Source: Porites lobata (taxonomy: Eukaryota > Cnidaria > Anthozoa > Scleractinia > Poritidae). From it: a stretch of 64,000 bases of DNA. The notes under the pieces were generated by a model. It saw only the letters and a program-made list of their open reading frames with translations. It searched no databases and had not been told where the DNA came from. The first letter of the stretch is position 1. Every line of letters starts with the position of its first letter. Made by a program: the position numbers and the translations under genes. The DNA lies in assembly GCA_942486035.1 (NCBI GenBank), contig CALNXK010000081.1, forward strand, positions 2,007,501 to 2,071,500, written 5' to 3'. Positions 45,701 to 53,004 of this stretch are shown piece by piece.

Positions 45701-45795
45701 AGTTAAGAAGCTGTTATTTTAGTGTAACCACGGAGTGTTTATCTTGTTTACAGCACGCCACCTGTCCAACATGCCGAGATGTTCTTCCTCACTGA
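24972..45795 (+). CDS. TTC3-like TPR and RING-H2 E3 ubiquitin-protein ligase (641 aa, 22 exons)
   Basis: Exons: 24972-25013, 26082-26160, 27742-27785, 27995-28014, 28437-28530, 28702-28755, 28986-29047, 31840-31913, 32296-32375, 35022-35116, 35323-35385, 36219-36273, 36393-36525, 38135-38224, 39163-39300, 39731-40042, 40704-40800, 41738-41831, 42787-42825, 43663-43765, 44957-45072, 45754-45795. All are GT-AG and phases join; total 1926 bases. Residues 184-290 are three TPR-type helical repeats (LRLKGNDQFMAGEYEAAVSF, DPLLYGNRAQSYLKL, GHYRFAQAYFELG), closely matching the N-terminal TPR of human TTC3. Residues about 375-540 are extremely acidic (DDLNEDEDDDGDDGE; FGDDDDDNDDGEDDD). The C-terminus is a full RING-H2: C595, C598, C613, H615, H618, C621, C632, C635, split between the last two exons. 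TTC3 ubiquitylates phosphorylated Akt in mammals, but that substrate cannot be assumed here. The protein is far shorter than human TTC3 (about 2000 aa). Least certain are the 20-nt exon 4 and the non-standard donor GTTTGA of exon 3. Confidence 0.85.
26670..26890. repeat. second copy of the 17330-17790 dispersed repeat (intron 2 of ligase)
   Basis: Shares with the other copy the ordered blocks CAAAACCCTAAAATG, GCATGTTTTTCATTCAAG, AAATGTAGCTTCAGTTTATC, AACAAATGATGATAAC and TTAATTACGTACATT. No coding potential. Confidence 0.6.
28271..28421. repeat. 151-bp MITE (GTTGTTCAAA / GTGGATAGTGCTATCC family) ending at a splice acceptor
   Basis: The arms CAGGTGCCAATTGTTTGAAA and (reverse complement of the right end) CAGGCCCCAGTTGTTCAAAT are followed by GGATAATGCTATCCAC and GGATAGTGCTATCCAC. 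Family relatives are at 36687-36746 and 59499-59618. The right end is only 15 bases from the AG of ligase exon 5 (28435-28436), so the polypyrimidine tract is confined to GTATTAATTTCTTCAG. Confidence 0.75.
29745..29822 (+). repeat. possible tRNA-derived SINE fragment
   Basis: CAGCAGTTGGTAGCGCGTGG resembles a Pol III A box, and about 30 bases on GAGTTTGATTTCAAAT resembles a B box. The sequence is cut off by the TTAA transposon at 29832. No cloverleaf can be drawn, so this is a weak call. Confidence 0.3.
29832..31568 (-). mobile_element. Kolobok-type (TTAA) DNA transposon with decayed transposase
   Basis: The ends TTAAGGTATCAGCCACCCTT (29832) and AAGGGTGGCTGATACCTTAA (to 31568) are perfect inverted repeats, with TTAA at each border as target duplication. 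The minus strand keeps a broken N-terminal transposase part, described separately. TTAA targets plus this type of cysteine-rich Mutator-like domain point to Kolobok rather than piggyBac. It lies in intron 7 of the ligase gene. A related element in the opposite orientation lies in intron 9 (33208-34708). Confidence 0.8.
30560..31330 (-). pseudogene. broken transposase N-terminus (Mutator-like/Kolobok domain)
   Basis: On the minus strand, 30926-30663 encodes two cysteine pairs in CRFCQGRV and the later CENESCP, separated by KHGLGSTRGIQ, a layout typical of the zinc-binding start of Kolobok/Mutator-like transposases. After a frameshift near 30670 the homology continues with FLGLTPINKNAWADHTKKI and EAKLLLEKELNRASRG, matching the family's 'L..P..K..W' region. 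The frame upstream (to about 31321) contains charged sequence that may be the start. The catalytic DDE part is missing. Inactive relic. Confidence 0.6.
33208..34708 (+). mobile_element. second TTAA (Kolobok-family) element, inverted relative to the first
   Basis: The left end TTAAGGTATCATCCAGGGT and right end AAGGGTGGATGATACCTTAA are bordered by TTAA on both sides, 1501 bp. Its right part (GACAAAAATCTGAGACACGG, TTTTTTAGTCAAACG) is the reverse complement of the left part of the 29832 element (CCGTGTCTCAGATTTTTGAC). The two are therefore members of one family in opposite orientation. The interior differs. A start-like ATGCCTCCAAAGAAGAAAAA at about 33502 runs into a stop. Non-autonomous or dead. 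Confidence 0.75.
35813..35938. repeat. 126-bp MITE (ATTTAGGT..CTGGGAAACTGCCCACC)
   Basis: The palindromic arms GTCTGGGAAACTGCCCACCT and GTGGTCAGTTTTCCAGAAAC border a centre with CCCTAAGTGAGAACTAAGTG. A second copy is at 46889-47014, just after the first NmrA-like gene. Located in ligase intron 11. Confidence 0.75.
36687..36746. repeat. 60-bp near-perfect palindrome, minimal MITE
   Basis: CTGGCCCTAGTTGTTCAAAC faces TTGAACAACTGGGGCCAG around a central GTGGATAGTGCTATCCA. It is a shortened member of the family at 28271-28421 and 59499-59618. Ligase intron 13. Confidence 0.75.
37050..37685. repeat. 636-bp element with ~36-bp TIRs
   Basis: The left end GAATGGCTACAAGCTTTTGG, continuing TGCAGTGATTTCAG, is matched by a right end ending CCAAAAGATTGTAGCCATTC. 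The interior has several CTTGAAAAGTCCTTGAATTT-like repeats (also near 14500) and a foldback GGACAAGCGTTTGTTACGAT / AAGTAACGCTTGTC. Ligase intron 13, no coding. Confidence 0.7.
38291..38531. repeat. MITE related to the 9686-9931 family
   Basis: CAGGGCCCGGTTCAAAGCTG with TAACCCAGGGTTAG on the left; TTAACCCTGGGTTAAGAGC and TCGAACAACTGTGCCTAG on the right, inverted. Shares the GGGCCCGGTTC end and the CCAGG(G)TTAA subterminal motif with the magoh intron element. Ligase intron 14. Confidence 0.65.
38713..38843. repeat. 131-bp foldback MITE with 7-bp target duplication
   Basis: The arms CTAACCTGAGATCAGGC and GCCTGATCTCAGGTTAG are perfect inverted repeats. TGCTGAA stands on both sides (38706-38712 and 38844-38850). 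The centre has GAAACGAAAATAG and CTACCGCTTTCGTTTCG. Ligase intron 14. Confidence 0.8.
40199..40255. repeat. GC-rich hairpin repeat in ligase intron 16
   Basis: CTCGTTGCCGTCGCCGTTGC faces GCAACGGCGACGGCAACGAG across about 17 bases, a perfect 20-bp stem. Related GACGGCAA/GCCGTCGCC words occur near 24222 and 40554, so it is a dispersed family. Confidence 0.7.
40897..41110. repeat. half copy of the 11627-11888 foldback MITE (ligase intron 17)
   Basis: GGTTGAGTTTGATCGTCC, GAACGTAGTCCTGAATAGGA and GACGTTTCGACAACCTGTGC match the other copy's arm and centre. The second arm is not found, so it is truncated or recombined. Confidence 0.65.
42060..42440. repeat. G/C-rich dispersed repeat related to 15018-15292 (ligase intron 18)
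   Basis: CCTCTATTAAGCCCCCTCCC, CCCCTTTTCAGGGGAAGAAAG and GGTTTATTTACTAACTGG are inverted matches to the 15-kb element. A further C-rich part with AAATAAGCCCCCACCCC follows. Fragmented copy. Confidence 0.5.
44333..44408. repeat. 76-bp MULE-like foldback MITE, 8-9-bp target duplication
   Basis: TAGCCTGCGATCGCAGACGT is paired with ACGTCTGCATTCGCAGGCTA. The flanks CAGAGGATA and GAGAGGATA match in eight of nine bases. The element at 52931-53004 has the same TAGCCTG..CAGACG ends and a perfect 9-bp duplication, so the family makes 9-bp TSDs as Mutator-like elements do. Ligase intron 20. Confidence 0.75.
44716..44792 (+). tRNA. tRNA-like sequence, probably tRNA-Thr(GGT) pseudogene or SINE head
   Basis: The acceptor AAGCTTG pairs with CAAGCTT. 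The D arm GCTCAATTGGTTAGAGC is normal and contains a good A box. The anticodon loop CTGGTAT would read GGT (threonine), but the anticodon stem pairs in only three of five positions. The T arm GCCGGATCGAATCCCGGC has a lengthened loop. These defects suggest a pseudogene or a tRNA-derived SINE rather than a working tRNA. It lies in ligase intron 20, same strand, so it could have its own Pol III transcription. Confidence 0.55.
45238..45352. repeat. foldback repeat in the last ligase intron
   Basis: ATCGGCGAGCGAAGCGAGCC with GAGAGGT is inverted to ACCTCTCAGCTCGCCTCGCT with CGCCGAT; about 60 bp of C-rich spacer between. It lies between the two exons that together form the RING domain. Confidence 0.7.
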
Positions 45796-46580
45796 ACAAA
45801 GTGCTCGAATTGCCTTGTCAGTAGATTATATTAAAACAACGCAACGTTGCTTAATTGGCCCCTTTGGCGCTCGTCAAGTCGTTTAAAGATCTAGGCACGC
45901 CGTCTTTACGATGTAGATGAATCCGCCTAATACGGCAACAAACCGCTTTGGGCCTCTTTGACGAGCCAAAAACAGGACAGACAAGTTGAAGGGAAAGATA
46001 TACAAAAGACAAGGTTCACATCCAGACAAGACTGAATCCTGCAACAGTTACATGCAACAACTGAGAACTCTACCATTTGTTAAAGATGAAAAAAATTGGT
46101 CTAAACCGGGTTTCTGTTATAAGTTTGCTAGAAAAATTCATTTTACACAAAAAAGAAGATATATATGTCATATAAAGATGTAATTATAAAAGTTTAATTT
46201 ACATCGGGTTTACTTTTCTTATTACAAATACCTCGCAATGTATATTTTTCTTCATGCGTTGCCCTAAAACATCTCCAGGAATTGTTTCTCTTCCGTTCTG
46301 TTCTGAATCTTTATGCACGATTTTGAAATCTCGAGTGTTGAGGCACGTTAGATACAGATTCTTATAAGGAATAAAAACTCTCGAAAATAAGCTATGATAT
46401 AGTACAATGGTTATATTATTGTTTAACTAAGAGTAAGAAAGTCTATGAAACTCAACACAATCTCAAATGGTCTTCGCAGCAGAATAAAACCTAAGCGATT
46501 GAAAAAGAAACTGAAAAAATTCAGGATTGACCGGAAGAAAGTCTACCCATACTGTCTCAGTCTAGAATGGAGGGGGTGTA

Positions 46581-46850
46581 AAGCGAGCCTGAGAAAACAG
46601 CCGACATTTGGCAACGCCCGCGAAGTGACGTCCGAGGAACGAGCACAAAAATTGCACACCGATGAGGCGTTACTATGATCTGGGCAGTGCTTCTTATTGG
46701 CTGAAAATTTGCTTCAACCAATCAGAAACACTACCCAGATCTGGGTATTAACGCGTCATCAGTATGAAATTTCTGCAGTCATTTTTCAGATGTCATGTCG
46801 CGAGGAAACCAGTGGTGGCGTCGTGAAATGTCTGCTGTTTTCTCAGGCTT
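46581..46850. repeat. 270-bp foldback MITE
   Basis: AAGCGAGCCTGAGAAAACAG with CCGACATTT is inverted to AAATGTCTGCTGTTTTCTCA with GGCTT. The centre has a smaller inverted pair (CCAATCAGAAACACTACCCA / GGGCAGTGCTTCTTATTGG). Confidence 0.75.
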
Positions 46851-46888
46851 GTGTGAAGCGAACATTCCCCTTTCATCCTTTATCTTCA

Positions 46889-47014
46889 ATTTAAGTTTCT
46901 GGGAAACTGCGCACCTCCCTCTCTCCTAACCCAACATTTTGCCCTAAGTGAGAAGTACGTGTTAGTGTTGACTAAGGGGAGGGGTAGGTGGGCAGTTTCC
47001 CAGGAACCTAAATT
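46889..47014. repeat. second copy of the 35813-35938 MITE
   Basis: TTTCTGGGAAACTGCGCACC and GTGGGCAGTTTCCCAGGAAC border CCCTAAGTGAGAAGTACGTG. It ends about 40 bases from the stop codon of the first NmrA-like gene, so it probably lies in that gene's 3' UTR. Confidence 0.75.
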
Positions 47015-47056
47015 GATCCTCTTTATCCACCCTGGCTATGAAAGGCCTACAGTCAT

Positions 47057-47947
47057 TCACTTAAAGGCAGGAGTCACCTCATTCACCCACTCCTTCAAAC
47101 TGGTGGGCTTTTCTCCAGTGATTTGGTTGAAGTGGGACATTTCTGGGTCGTCTAACATTGGGCACTCCTCATCAGTAAGCCTGTATATCTCTAAGATCCC
47201 ATCTGCGTCTTCCTCGCTAAAACCAACCACTTCCACGAGGCGGCGCCTGCAATCATTGTAGGAAATTCGTTCATACTTGACATTCTTACCTAGAGCCTGG
47301 CTAAAAGCGGCTGCCAGCTCGTTTAGAGTGTGACGATTGCTTATCAGCTTGTAAGTCTTCCCATAATGCTTCTCGGTTTCAGCCATGATAGCGGCTGCAG
47401 CCTTCCCAGCGTCCTCCACCACGACAGCTGAGAATGGCTTGGTTGGATCAGCTGGAGTGCTAAAAGAGGAATTCTGCTGAATGGGACGTTTGTAAGCCCA
47501 ATAGTTGTCGACGAATGGGGGAAGGCGGATAAAAGTGTATGGGATCTGAAGGTGTTTAACACTGGACTCTAACTCGCCGTACTGTTTGCCGTAGATGGTG
47601 TCGGTGAGCTCAACCGTGAGTACGCTAACTGTTAGAATGTGCTTAACGCCTGACGCTTTAGCTACTTCCGCTGCGCCGATAGCAAGTCTGAACCCATTGG
47701 TTGGTGTCACGATGAACAATGATGTCACGCCAGTCAACAGGTCACGCAATCCTTCCTTGTTATTCATATCAGCGTGCAAGATTGTTACCCCTGGCAGAGA
47801 TCTGAGGGATGCCACTTTCTCAGATGCAGTGTCCCTTGTTCCTGCGAGGATGTTCAACGTGTCCGAGTATTTTCTGGACAGAGCTCTAACTGTGGCGGAA
47901 CCGATTGATCCACTGCAGCCGAGAACAAATACCGTAGGCTTGGACAT
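47057..47947 (-). CDS. NmrA-like NAD(P)-binding Rossmann protein, copy 1 (296 aa, intact)
   Basis: Single exon. Starting at the ATG at 47947 it begins MSKPTVFVLGCSGSIGSATV. GCSGSIG is the G-x-x-G-x-x-G dinucleotide-binding loop after the first beta strand. Further family features are ILAGTRD at the end of the second strand, DMNNKEGLRDLL, SLFIVTP, KHILTVS, the IPYTFIRLPPFVDNYWA segment and the C-terminal EDAGKAAAAIM/HYGKTYKL region. Length fits the NmrA/HSCARG group of atypical short-chain dehydrogenases, which mostly sense NADP(H) or act as small reductases. No catalytic tetrad of classical SDRs is obvious, so activity is unknown. The frame is open eight codons further upstream, but only from a non-ATG. 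It is convergent with the E3 ligase gene. A diverged tandem copy lies 2 kb upstream on the same strand. Confidence 0.88.
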   Translation of the reverse strand: MSKPTVFVLGCSGSIGSATVRALSRKYSDTLNILAGTRDTASEKVASLRSLPGVTILHADMNNKEGLRDLLTGVTSLFIVTPTNGFRLAIGAAEVAKASGVKHILTVSVLTVELTDTIYGKQYGELESSVKHLQIPYTFIRLPPFVDNYWAYKRPIQQNSSFSTPADPTKPFSAVVVEDAGKAAAAIMAETEKHYGKTYKLISNRHTLNELAAAFSQALGKNVKYERISYNDCRRRLVEVVGFSEEDADGILEIYRLTDEECPMLDDPEMSHFNQITGEKPTSLKEWVNEVTPAFK

Positions 47948-48503
47948 AACTGTCAGGAGGAATATTAGCAAGAGACGAAATTAATGAACGTAGTGCAGGC
48001 AAACCTTCTGATCTCAGAAACGAAAAAATGATTCATCCCACGCCGAGCTGCATTACAAAATACATATACACGGGCGGAGCTTGATTGAACTTACTTTTAA
48101 CTGCCGTCAAAAGATCAACACAAGTACACTTTAACTTACCTTTTGTACAGCAATATACACACCCTTGCGACCTGTGCCCCACCGAGATTTCGTTGTGAAA
48201 CTCGTCAAGTAAGGCATACTTTAGTGTCCCCAATCACTAGTTCCAATTCCTGCTCGTCGCGCCTGGTCTTTTTCGCTGTAAGCTGGTTAGATGAGGAGGC
48301 TGTGAAAATATTATTTTATTGTTTTCGCATTCAAGCGTTCGGGATAGAGATGAACGAAATCTTCAAGCTGACAATATTGAGTGATGGTTGATTGTAACCC
48401 TGTTGAAAGATTCAAGAAAAGTTAATTACTGTCAATGAGTCATGAAGAGTTGCAACCTTTTTGTACTTGTTTATACACGCTTTGGATAGTGAGGTCAGTA
48501 TAA

Positions 48504-48615
48504 TTTGTTCGTTGTGATTTTGATGAGGAGGAAACAGTTCTTGAAATGACCATGTTCGCATCTCTTTCATGCTCAGTTTGTCACTACTTAGCTGAAAATT
48601 GTAACCAACGTTTTG
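48504..48615 (+). pseudogene. decayed duplicate of the ligase RING exon (44957-45072)
   Basis: CGTTGTGATTTTGATGAGGA, GGAAACAGTTCTTGAA, GTTCGCATCTCTTTCATGCT and CACTACTTAGCTGAAAATTG align base by base with the exon that encodes CRCDYEKDETVFELPC and SHLFHPQCVTTW. One inserted base after ...CTTGAA shifts the frame before the third zinc-ligand cysteine. Similarity continues past the exon's donor site into intron sequence (GTAA.CA.CATTTTG / GTAACCAACGTTTTG). It is therefore a DNA-level duplicate, not a retrocopy. It is on the same strand as the ligase and lies between the two NmrA-like copies. Confidence 0.8.
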
Positions 48616-49910
48616 CAGCTAAGCTTAGGTAGCTGCGAGACGTTCCATTTTTTATCCCCCCCTTCCCCCCCACCTGCTCCTCTAAGAATGACTGCAATCC
48701 GAACCCTCAAATTTTTGTCGGCATCCTTTGGAAAGTGAAACCCGAAGGTTTCGCTCTTTGTCGACAACTTTTAAGAAAAAAATCCACCACCCCCCCACAA
48801 CTGCAAACCCGTCATCCTTACGGGGAGGGGTGCGGACAACAATTGGAACGTCCCAGCTTACACCATTAGTTTACATACTACTGTAGCCAAAGGCATTTAG
48901 TTAAAAAAAGATGGTGACAAATGTGTGTATACTTCAGACATGATTTATTTTATGAAGCATTTGAACAAAAAAATATTGATGGTCATTTTCACAAAATGAG
49001 TGGATTTTAACCCACACATACCTTAGCCTGCACAACATGGGCTTAATAAGCCAAGTGAGGTGAACAGGGTATTTCAAGCCAAGCACAAGATGTGCTCGAA
49101 GCACAAGATCAGGGGAGTGTAAAAAGGTGAAAGTAACCTTTAGTAAAAAATTATGATGTGTCTTGGTCTTGGCACTTTTTACTTCTTTCTTGTTTGTCCT
49201 TACTTTCTCATTCTCGGGAAATTTTAATTTTCCCCTTCTTTTTACAAATTATATGCCCAAGAAAACATTTTGATAGTGTCAGGTGTTTCACCATAGTAAG
49301 TAGTTACTAACTATGGTTTCACTGAAAGCAGTCTACCAAACAGTCAGGGTTTAATCTAGGAATTGACTTGACTTCTCAGGGTGTAGTTGGCCCCCTTTCT
49401 AGTTCATGCTTCTCTTTTTTTCAGTTTTTTAAATTTCATTGCACTGATTTTGATGATTGCTGTAACATGCAACCAGGTGAGTATTTCTCCCCCTCCCCCC
49501 TCCATAGAAATAATATAAAATAAAACAGATAACCCGATTACAGGTTATCTTATTAATATTACCTAGGTTTTAAGATGTTTACAGCCAAAATGTTAAGGTT
49601 CTTATTTACTGTTCATTGAAATAAGACGTGGTTTATGTTCATTTTGATCTTTTATTAAAAGTATACAAATTATAGAGATGAAGATATTTACTCATTTATT
49701 CCAGATAATTTCTGTACCCCATTTTCTGCACTTACAAACATTTTATGCAACCAGCAATCTTTTTCAAGTCGCAGAAATCCTGCAGTGCCAGTCACTCTAG
49801 AATAAACTTTTAGCAGCTGTTTCAGAAAGTGGGTAAACAAAGTGTTTCTCTCCTTTATCTTCATCCACTGCATCTGGCTCTGCTCTTAGCTTTACAGGGC
49901 CTACAGTCAG
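48616..49910. other. spacer between RING relic and second NmrA-like copy
   Basis: No gene recognised. C-rich tracts occur near 48655-48675 and 48788-48800. The remainder is AT-rich. I looked for a relic of the last ligase exon (HATCPTC) here and did not see one. Confidence 0.4.
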
Positions 49911-50813
49911 TCACTTGAAGGAAGGAGCCACTTGATTTACCCACTCCTGCAAACTAGTGGGATTTTCTCCTGTGATTTGGGCAAAGTGGGATGATTCTGG
50001 GGTGTATTCTGGCTGGTTTACTACTGGGCTTTCCTCATCGATTAGCCTGTATGTTTCTAGGACTGCATCAGCATTTTCCTCACTAAAACCAGCTACATCA
50101 ATGAGTTGGCACCTGAAAGTCTCATAAGAAATTCGTTCATGCCTGACATCCTTACCTAGAGCCTGGCTAAAGGCGACTGCCAGCTCATTTAGAGTGTGAC
50201 GATTGCTTATCAGCCTGTAAGTCTTCCCATAATGCTTCTCAGGCTCAACCATGATAGCGGCTGCAGCCTTCCCAGCATCCTCTACCACGACAGCTGCCAA
50301 TGGCTTGGTTGGATCAGCTCGAGTGCTAAAAGATGAATTCTGCTGAATGGGATATTTTTAAGCCCAGTAGTTGTCAACAAATGAGGGAAGACGGATAAGA
50401 GTGTATGGGATCTGAGGGAGTTTAATGCTTGATTCGAACTCACTGAAGAGTTTACCATACATGGTGTTGGGTAGTTCAACTGTGAGCCCACTGACTGTTA
50501 AAATGTGCTTGACATGTGATTCTTTAGCAACTTCTGCTGCACCGATAGCAAGTCTGAACCCATTGCTTGGTGTCACAATGAACAATGATGTCACGTCAGT
50601 CAACAGGTCACGCAATGCTCCCTTGTTATTCATATCAGCTTGCAAAATTGTGACTCCTGGCAGCGATCTGAGGGATGCCACTTTCTCAGATGCAACGTCT
50701 CTTGTTCCTGCGAGGATGTTTAGCTTGCCTGAGTATTTTGTGAACAAAGCTCTTACTGCAGCTGAACCAATTGATCCACTGCAGCCAAGAACAAATACTG
50801 TAGGTTTTGACAT
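49911..50813 (-). pseudogene. NmrA-like copy 2, disrupted by one in-frame stop
   Basis: It starts MSKPTVFVLGCSGSIGSAAV at 50813 and aligns with copy 1 from end to end without frameshift. The only lesion is TAA at 50358-50360 (minus strand), where copy 1 has the TAC tyrosine codon of DNYWAY. About 150 residues precede it and about 149 follow, still in frame and still conserved, including the final GENPTSLQEWVNQVAPSFK. Copy 2 has four extra codons near the C-terminus (around PEYTPESSHF). Such conservation past a single stop means a recent null, a polymorphic allele, a sequencing error, or recoding. Upstream the frame stays open for 18 more codons with an ATG at 50867, which would add a hydrophobic leader (ELIFCLLLVSHL). 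The normal start is more likely. Confidence 0.8.
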
Positions 50814-50867
50814 GGTTGTCAGATGGGATACTAGCAAAAGACAAAAAATCAGCTCATGCCAGTTCAT

Positions 50868-51086
50868 CTTGTCAAAAATTTTATGACAATGAGATAACTC
50901 ATGAGCAGGCTAACTGTGCTGACTCACCTTATATAATTAATTTTTTAATGTGAATTGGTCATATAAACAAAGAAAACTATTTACTACCCAAGATTTAGCT
51001 GCATTGAAAAGTGTACACGTACACAAGCCAGACAGGCGAAATTTGGGAAATTGGCAATACATGCAATACACAGGGATCGACTATTT
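50868..51086. other. 5' flank of NmrA-like copy 2
   Basis: AT-rich, no gene. Probably the promoter side of the second NmrA-like copy, bounded at 51087 by the transposon-like element. Confidence 0.4.
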
Positions 51087-51289
51087 ACCAAGTTAAGAGT
51101 TGAGTTGAGTTTGAGTTGAGTTTGAGTTGAGTTTGAGTTAAGTTTGAGTTAAGTTGTAGTTACCGTTTTTACTTAAAATGTCGTTAATACTATCCACACG
51201 ACATAAAATGTGCGGATTATTTATATAAAAATTATTATTTTTGAGGTGGTATTTTAGTTTTTAATACCCGATCGAGTTGGGTCAACCAA

Positions 51290-51345
51290 ATCTGCGAGCC
51301 ACGCGAGCCACGGTGCGAGTCATGCGAGCCATGCCTGTGAGCCAT
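51290..51345. repeat. short tandem repeat, (GCGAGCCAYG)n
   Basis: About five imperfect 9-11-bp units (GCGAGCCACG, CGAGCCACGGT, GCGAGTCAT, GCGAGCCATG, GTGAGCC) inside the 2.6-kb element. Confidence 0.65.
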
Positions 51346-52334
51346 TTTTGAGTAATTCCGTTTTTCTTAAATTGGTCGGGGAGGTCGTCGATTATTCCAC
51401 CAGCAAACATCCTGGAGTTTTACCTGCGACTTGCCTAGCCGCCATCTTGTAAACGGAGTTACCTCGCTCCCAGGTTCCTCTCTCTCTGGCGCGACGCGAA
51501 GCAGTGTTCCTCGTGATGGCTCAATTTCGGCTCAATACGGAGATCCAACTAGCCGTCAATATAGTGCAGTATTGCCGTCTCAAAACAAAAATTCTTGCTA
51601 TACGCGTTATCAGGTTTTTGTTTTGCAAAAAAGTTTCGAAAACCCGACTTTTCACGCCATAAATTACTCATTGAAACATAAAAATTCGAAAGAACATCTT
51701 TCTGAAGTTTTTCAAAGAAACATGCGTCGAACAAAATGAGTAAATAACGCAAGTTTGCCAAGTTTTTAGCGAAAACTTTTTTTTCAAAATTATCATGGCG
51801 TGATTAGCCCGCGCATAGCTCAGCTCGATGTAAACAAACCGTTCAAACCAACAAAAAGAGATTTAGAACTTATCGTATCGTTCACTTTTGATAGAAAGGA
51901 TCGCTTCATTGAATACAGTGTTGCTTTGTCTACCAAACTTGACAAAGTAATCAACATTTTAGTCCTTACTTTGAATATTTTTGAAGTTTTTGTTTTCTAC
52001 GGAGGAACCCATTAAATTGCCGCGGGAATTTTTCAACCAATCACAGACTGACTTTAAGTTGAAGTCATCATTTTTATTCTGAGAGAATGAAACATACAGC
52101 TCCACCGCTCCGCTACTCGAAGGGGTATCCAATGACAGCTGTCACTCATTGCTATCCACGTGGAAAATCATTTAGGAAAAAAGATAACAGCGCACTTTAG
52201 TTCGAACTTACTGTGTTGGCGACAAGAATGGTAAGTAAATCGGTTAATTTTAACAGGTTTGCTCCTTAGTGAATCAAATTTACTAGAACTCTGACAGTAG
52301 GCTGACTGTTGCATGTGTTTGCCTCTTTCCTCAG

Positions 52335-52592
52335 TCAAGTGTTTCTTCAAAACTAGCCACTAGAGTGGCAGAGGCCGGATTTGAGGTCGCATTCGACCCA
52401 CCAGCAGACGGCAAATGTTTTTATCACGCCGCTTCGTTTCAAATTGGATTTAGTGCGTCAACATTGACCTCTATACTTTTGCATTCGTGTTTCCTCGGAA
52501 AGCCTTCGGAGCGTAAAAACAAGCACTTTTGTGTTCAAGAATTCAGACTGAACATTATGAAAGTGATCTACCGTATTTTGATTTTTCTGTAA
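52335..52592 (+). CDS. OTU-type cysteine protease fragment inside the 2.6-kb element
   Basis: After a good acceptor (TTTCCTCAG at 52326-52334) the frame reads SSVSSKLATRVAEAGFEVAF, then DPPADGKCFYHAASFQIG. DGKCFYHA is the OTU active-site block (D-G-x-C with catalytic Cys). An upstream ATG at 52229 followed directly by GTAAGT could supply the start by splicing. After about 25 more residues the family resemblance stops, and no catalytic His region follows before the stop at 52590-52592. This is therefore the N-terminal piece of an OTU deubiquitinase-like domain. OTU domains are frequent passengers of animal transposons. Expression and activity are doubtful. Confidence 0.5.
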   Translation, partial: SSVSSKLATRVAEAGFEVAFDPPADGKCFYHAASFQIGFSASTLTSILLHSCFLGKPSERKNKHFCVQEFRLNIMKVIYRILIFL

Positions 52593-52930
52593 ATAATTTT
52601 AAAAAAACTGTTGACCATGTCATTGTGAAAACATAAGCTTACCGCAATATTGCGTACGTTAGCATTTCTTATTCACGGGCTGGCTCTTATGCCAGTATTT
52701 ATTTACAAGAATTTAACCGAGATATCGCAAGTTTTTTTGTCTCCAGTGAGTTCAGGTTAATTTACATACGCAGCGACTAAAGCGATACTTTAACCTTTGA
52801 TTCGAAACGTACGTTGTTACGCATATATATCTGCCTCTCAAACGGGGAGGTTGAATGGAATTGTCATTAATTCTATTATTCTTTAAGTTAATGACAGAAA
52901 AGAAATACGAAGAAAAAAACACAGCGTGCA

Positions 52931-53004
52931 TAGCCTGTGTACAGACGCCCCTCCTCCCCTCAGATTTTTTTCTGAGGGGAGGGGGGGCGTCTGTACACAG
53001 GCTA
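52931..53004. repeat. 74-bp MULE-like MITE with perfect 9-bp target duplication
   Basis: TAGCCTGTGTACAGACGCCC and its reverse complement GGGCGTCTGTACACAGGCTA enclose a C-rich/T-rich/G-rich hairpin (CTCCCCTCAG, CTGAGGGGAG). CAGCGTGCA is directly repeated on both sides (52922-52930 and 53005-53013). Nested in the OTU-carrying element, so it is the younger insertion. Confidence 0.9.

Larger units (their letters stand above)
45796..47056. other. intergenic, between convergent ligase and NmrA-like genes
   Basis: 3' flanks of two convergent genes. It holds two foldback elements (46581-46850 and 46889-47014). AT-rich sequence at 46160-46400 may include the ligase 3' UTR. No further gene is supported. 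Confidence 0.5.

Noticed and set aside
47595..47984. Plus-strand ORF of 129 codons over NmrA-like copy 1 (and 50425-50886 over copy 2)
   Set aside because: Antisense shadow of the conserved Rossmann gene; similarity between the two shadows follows from the paralogy of the real strand.
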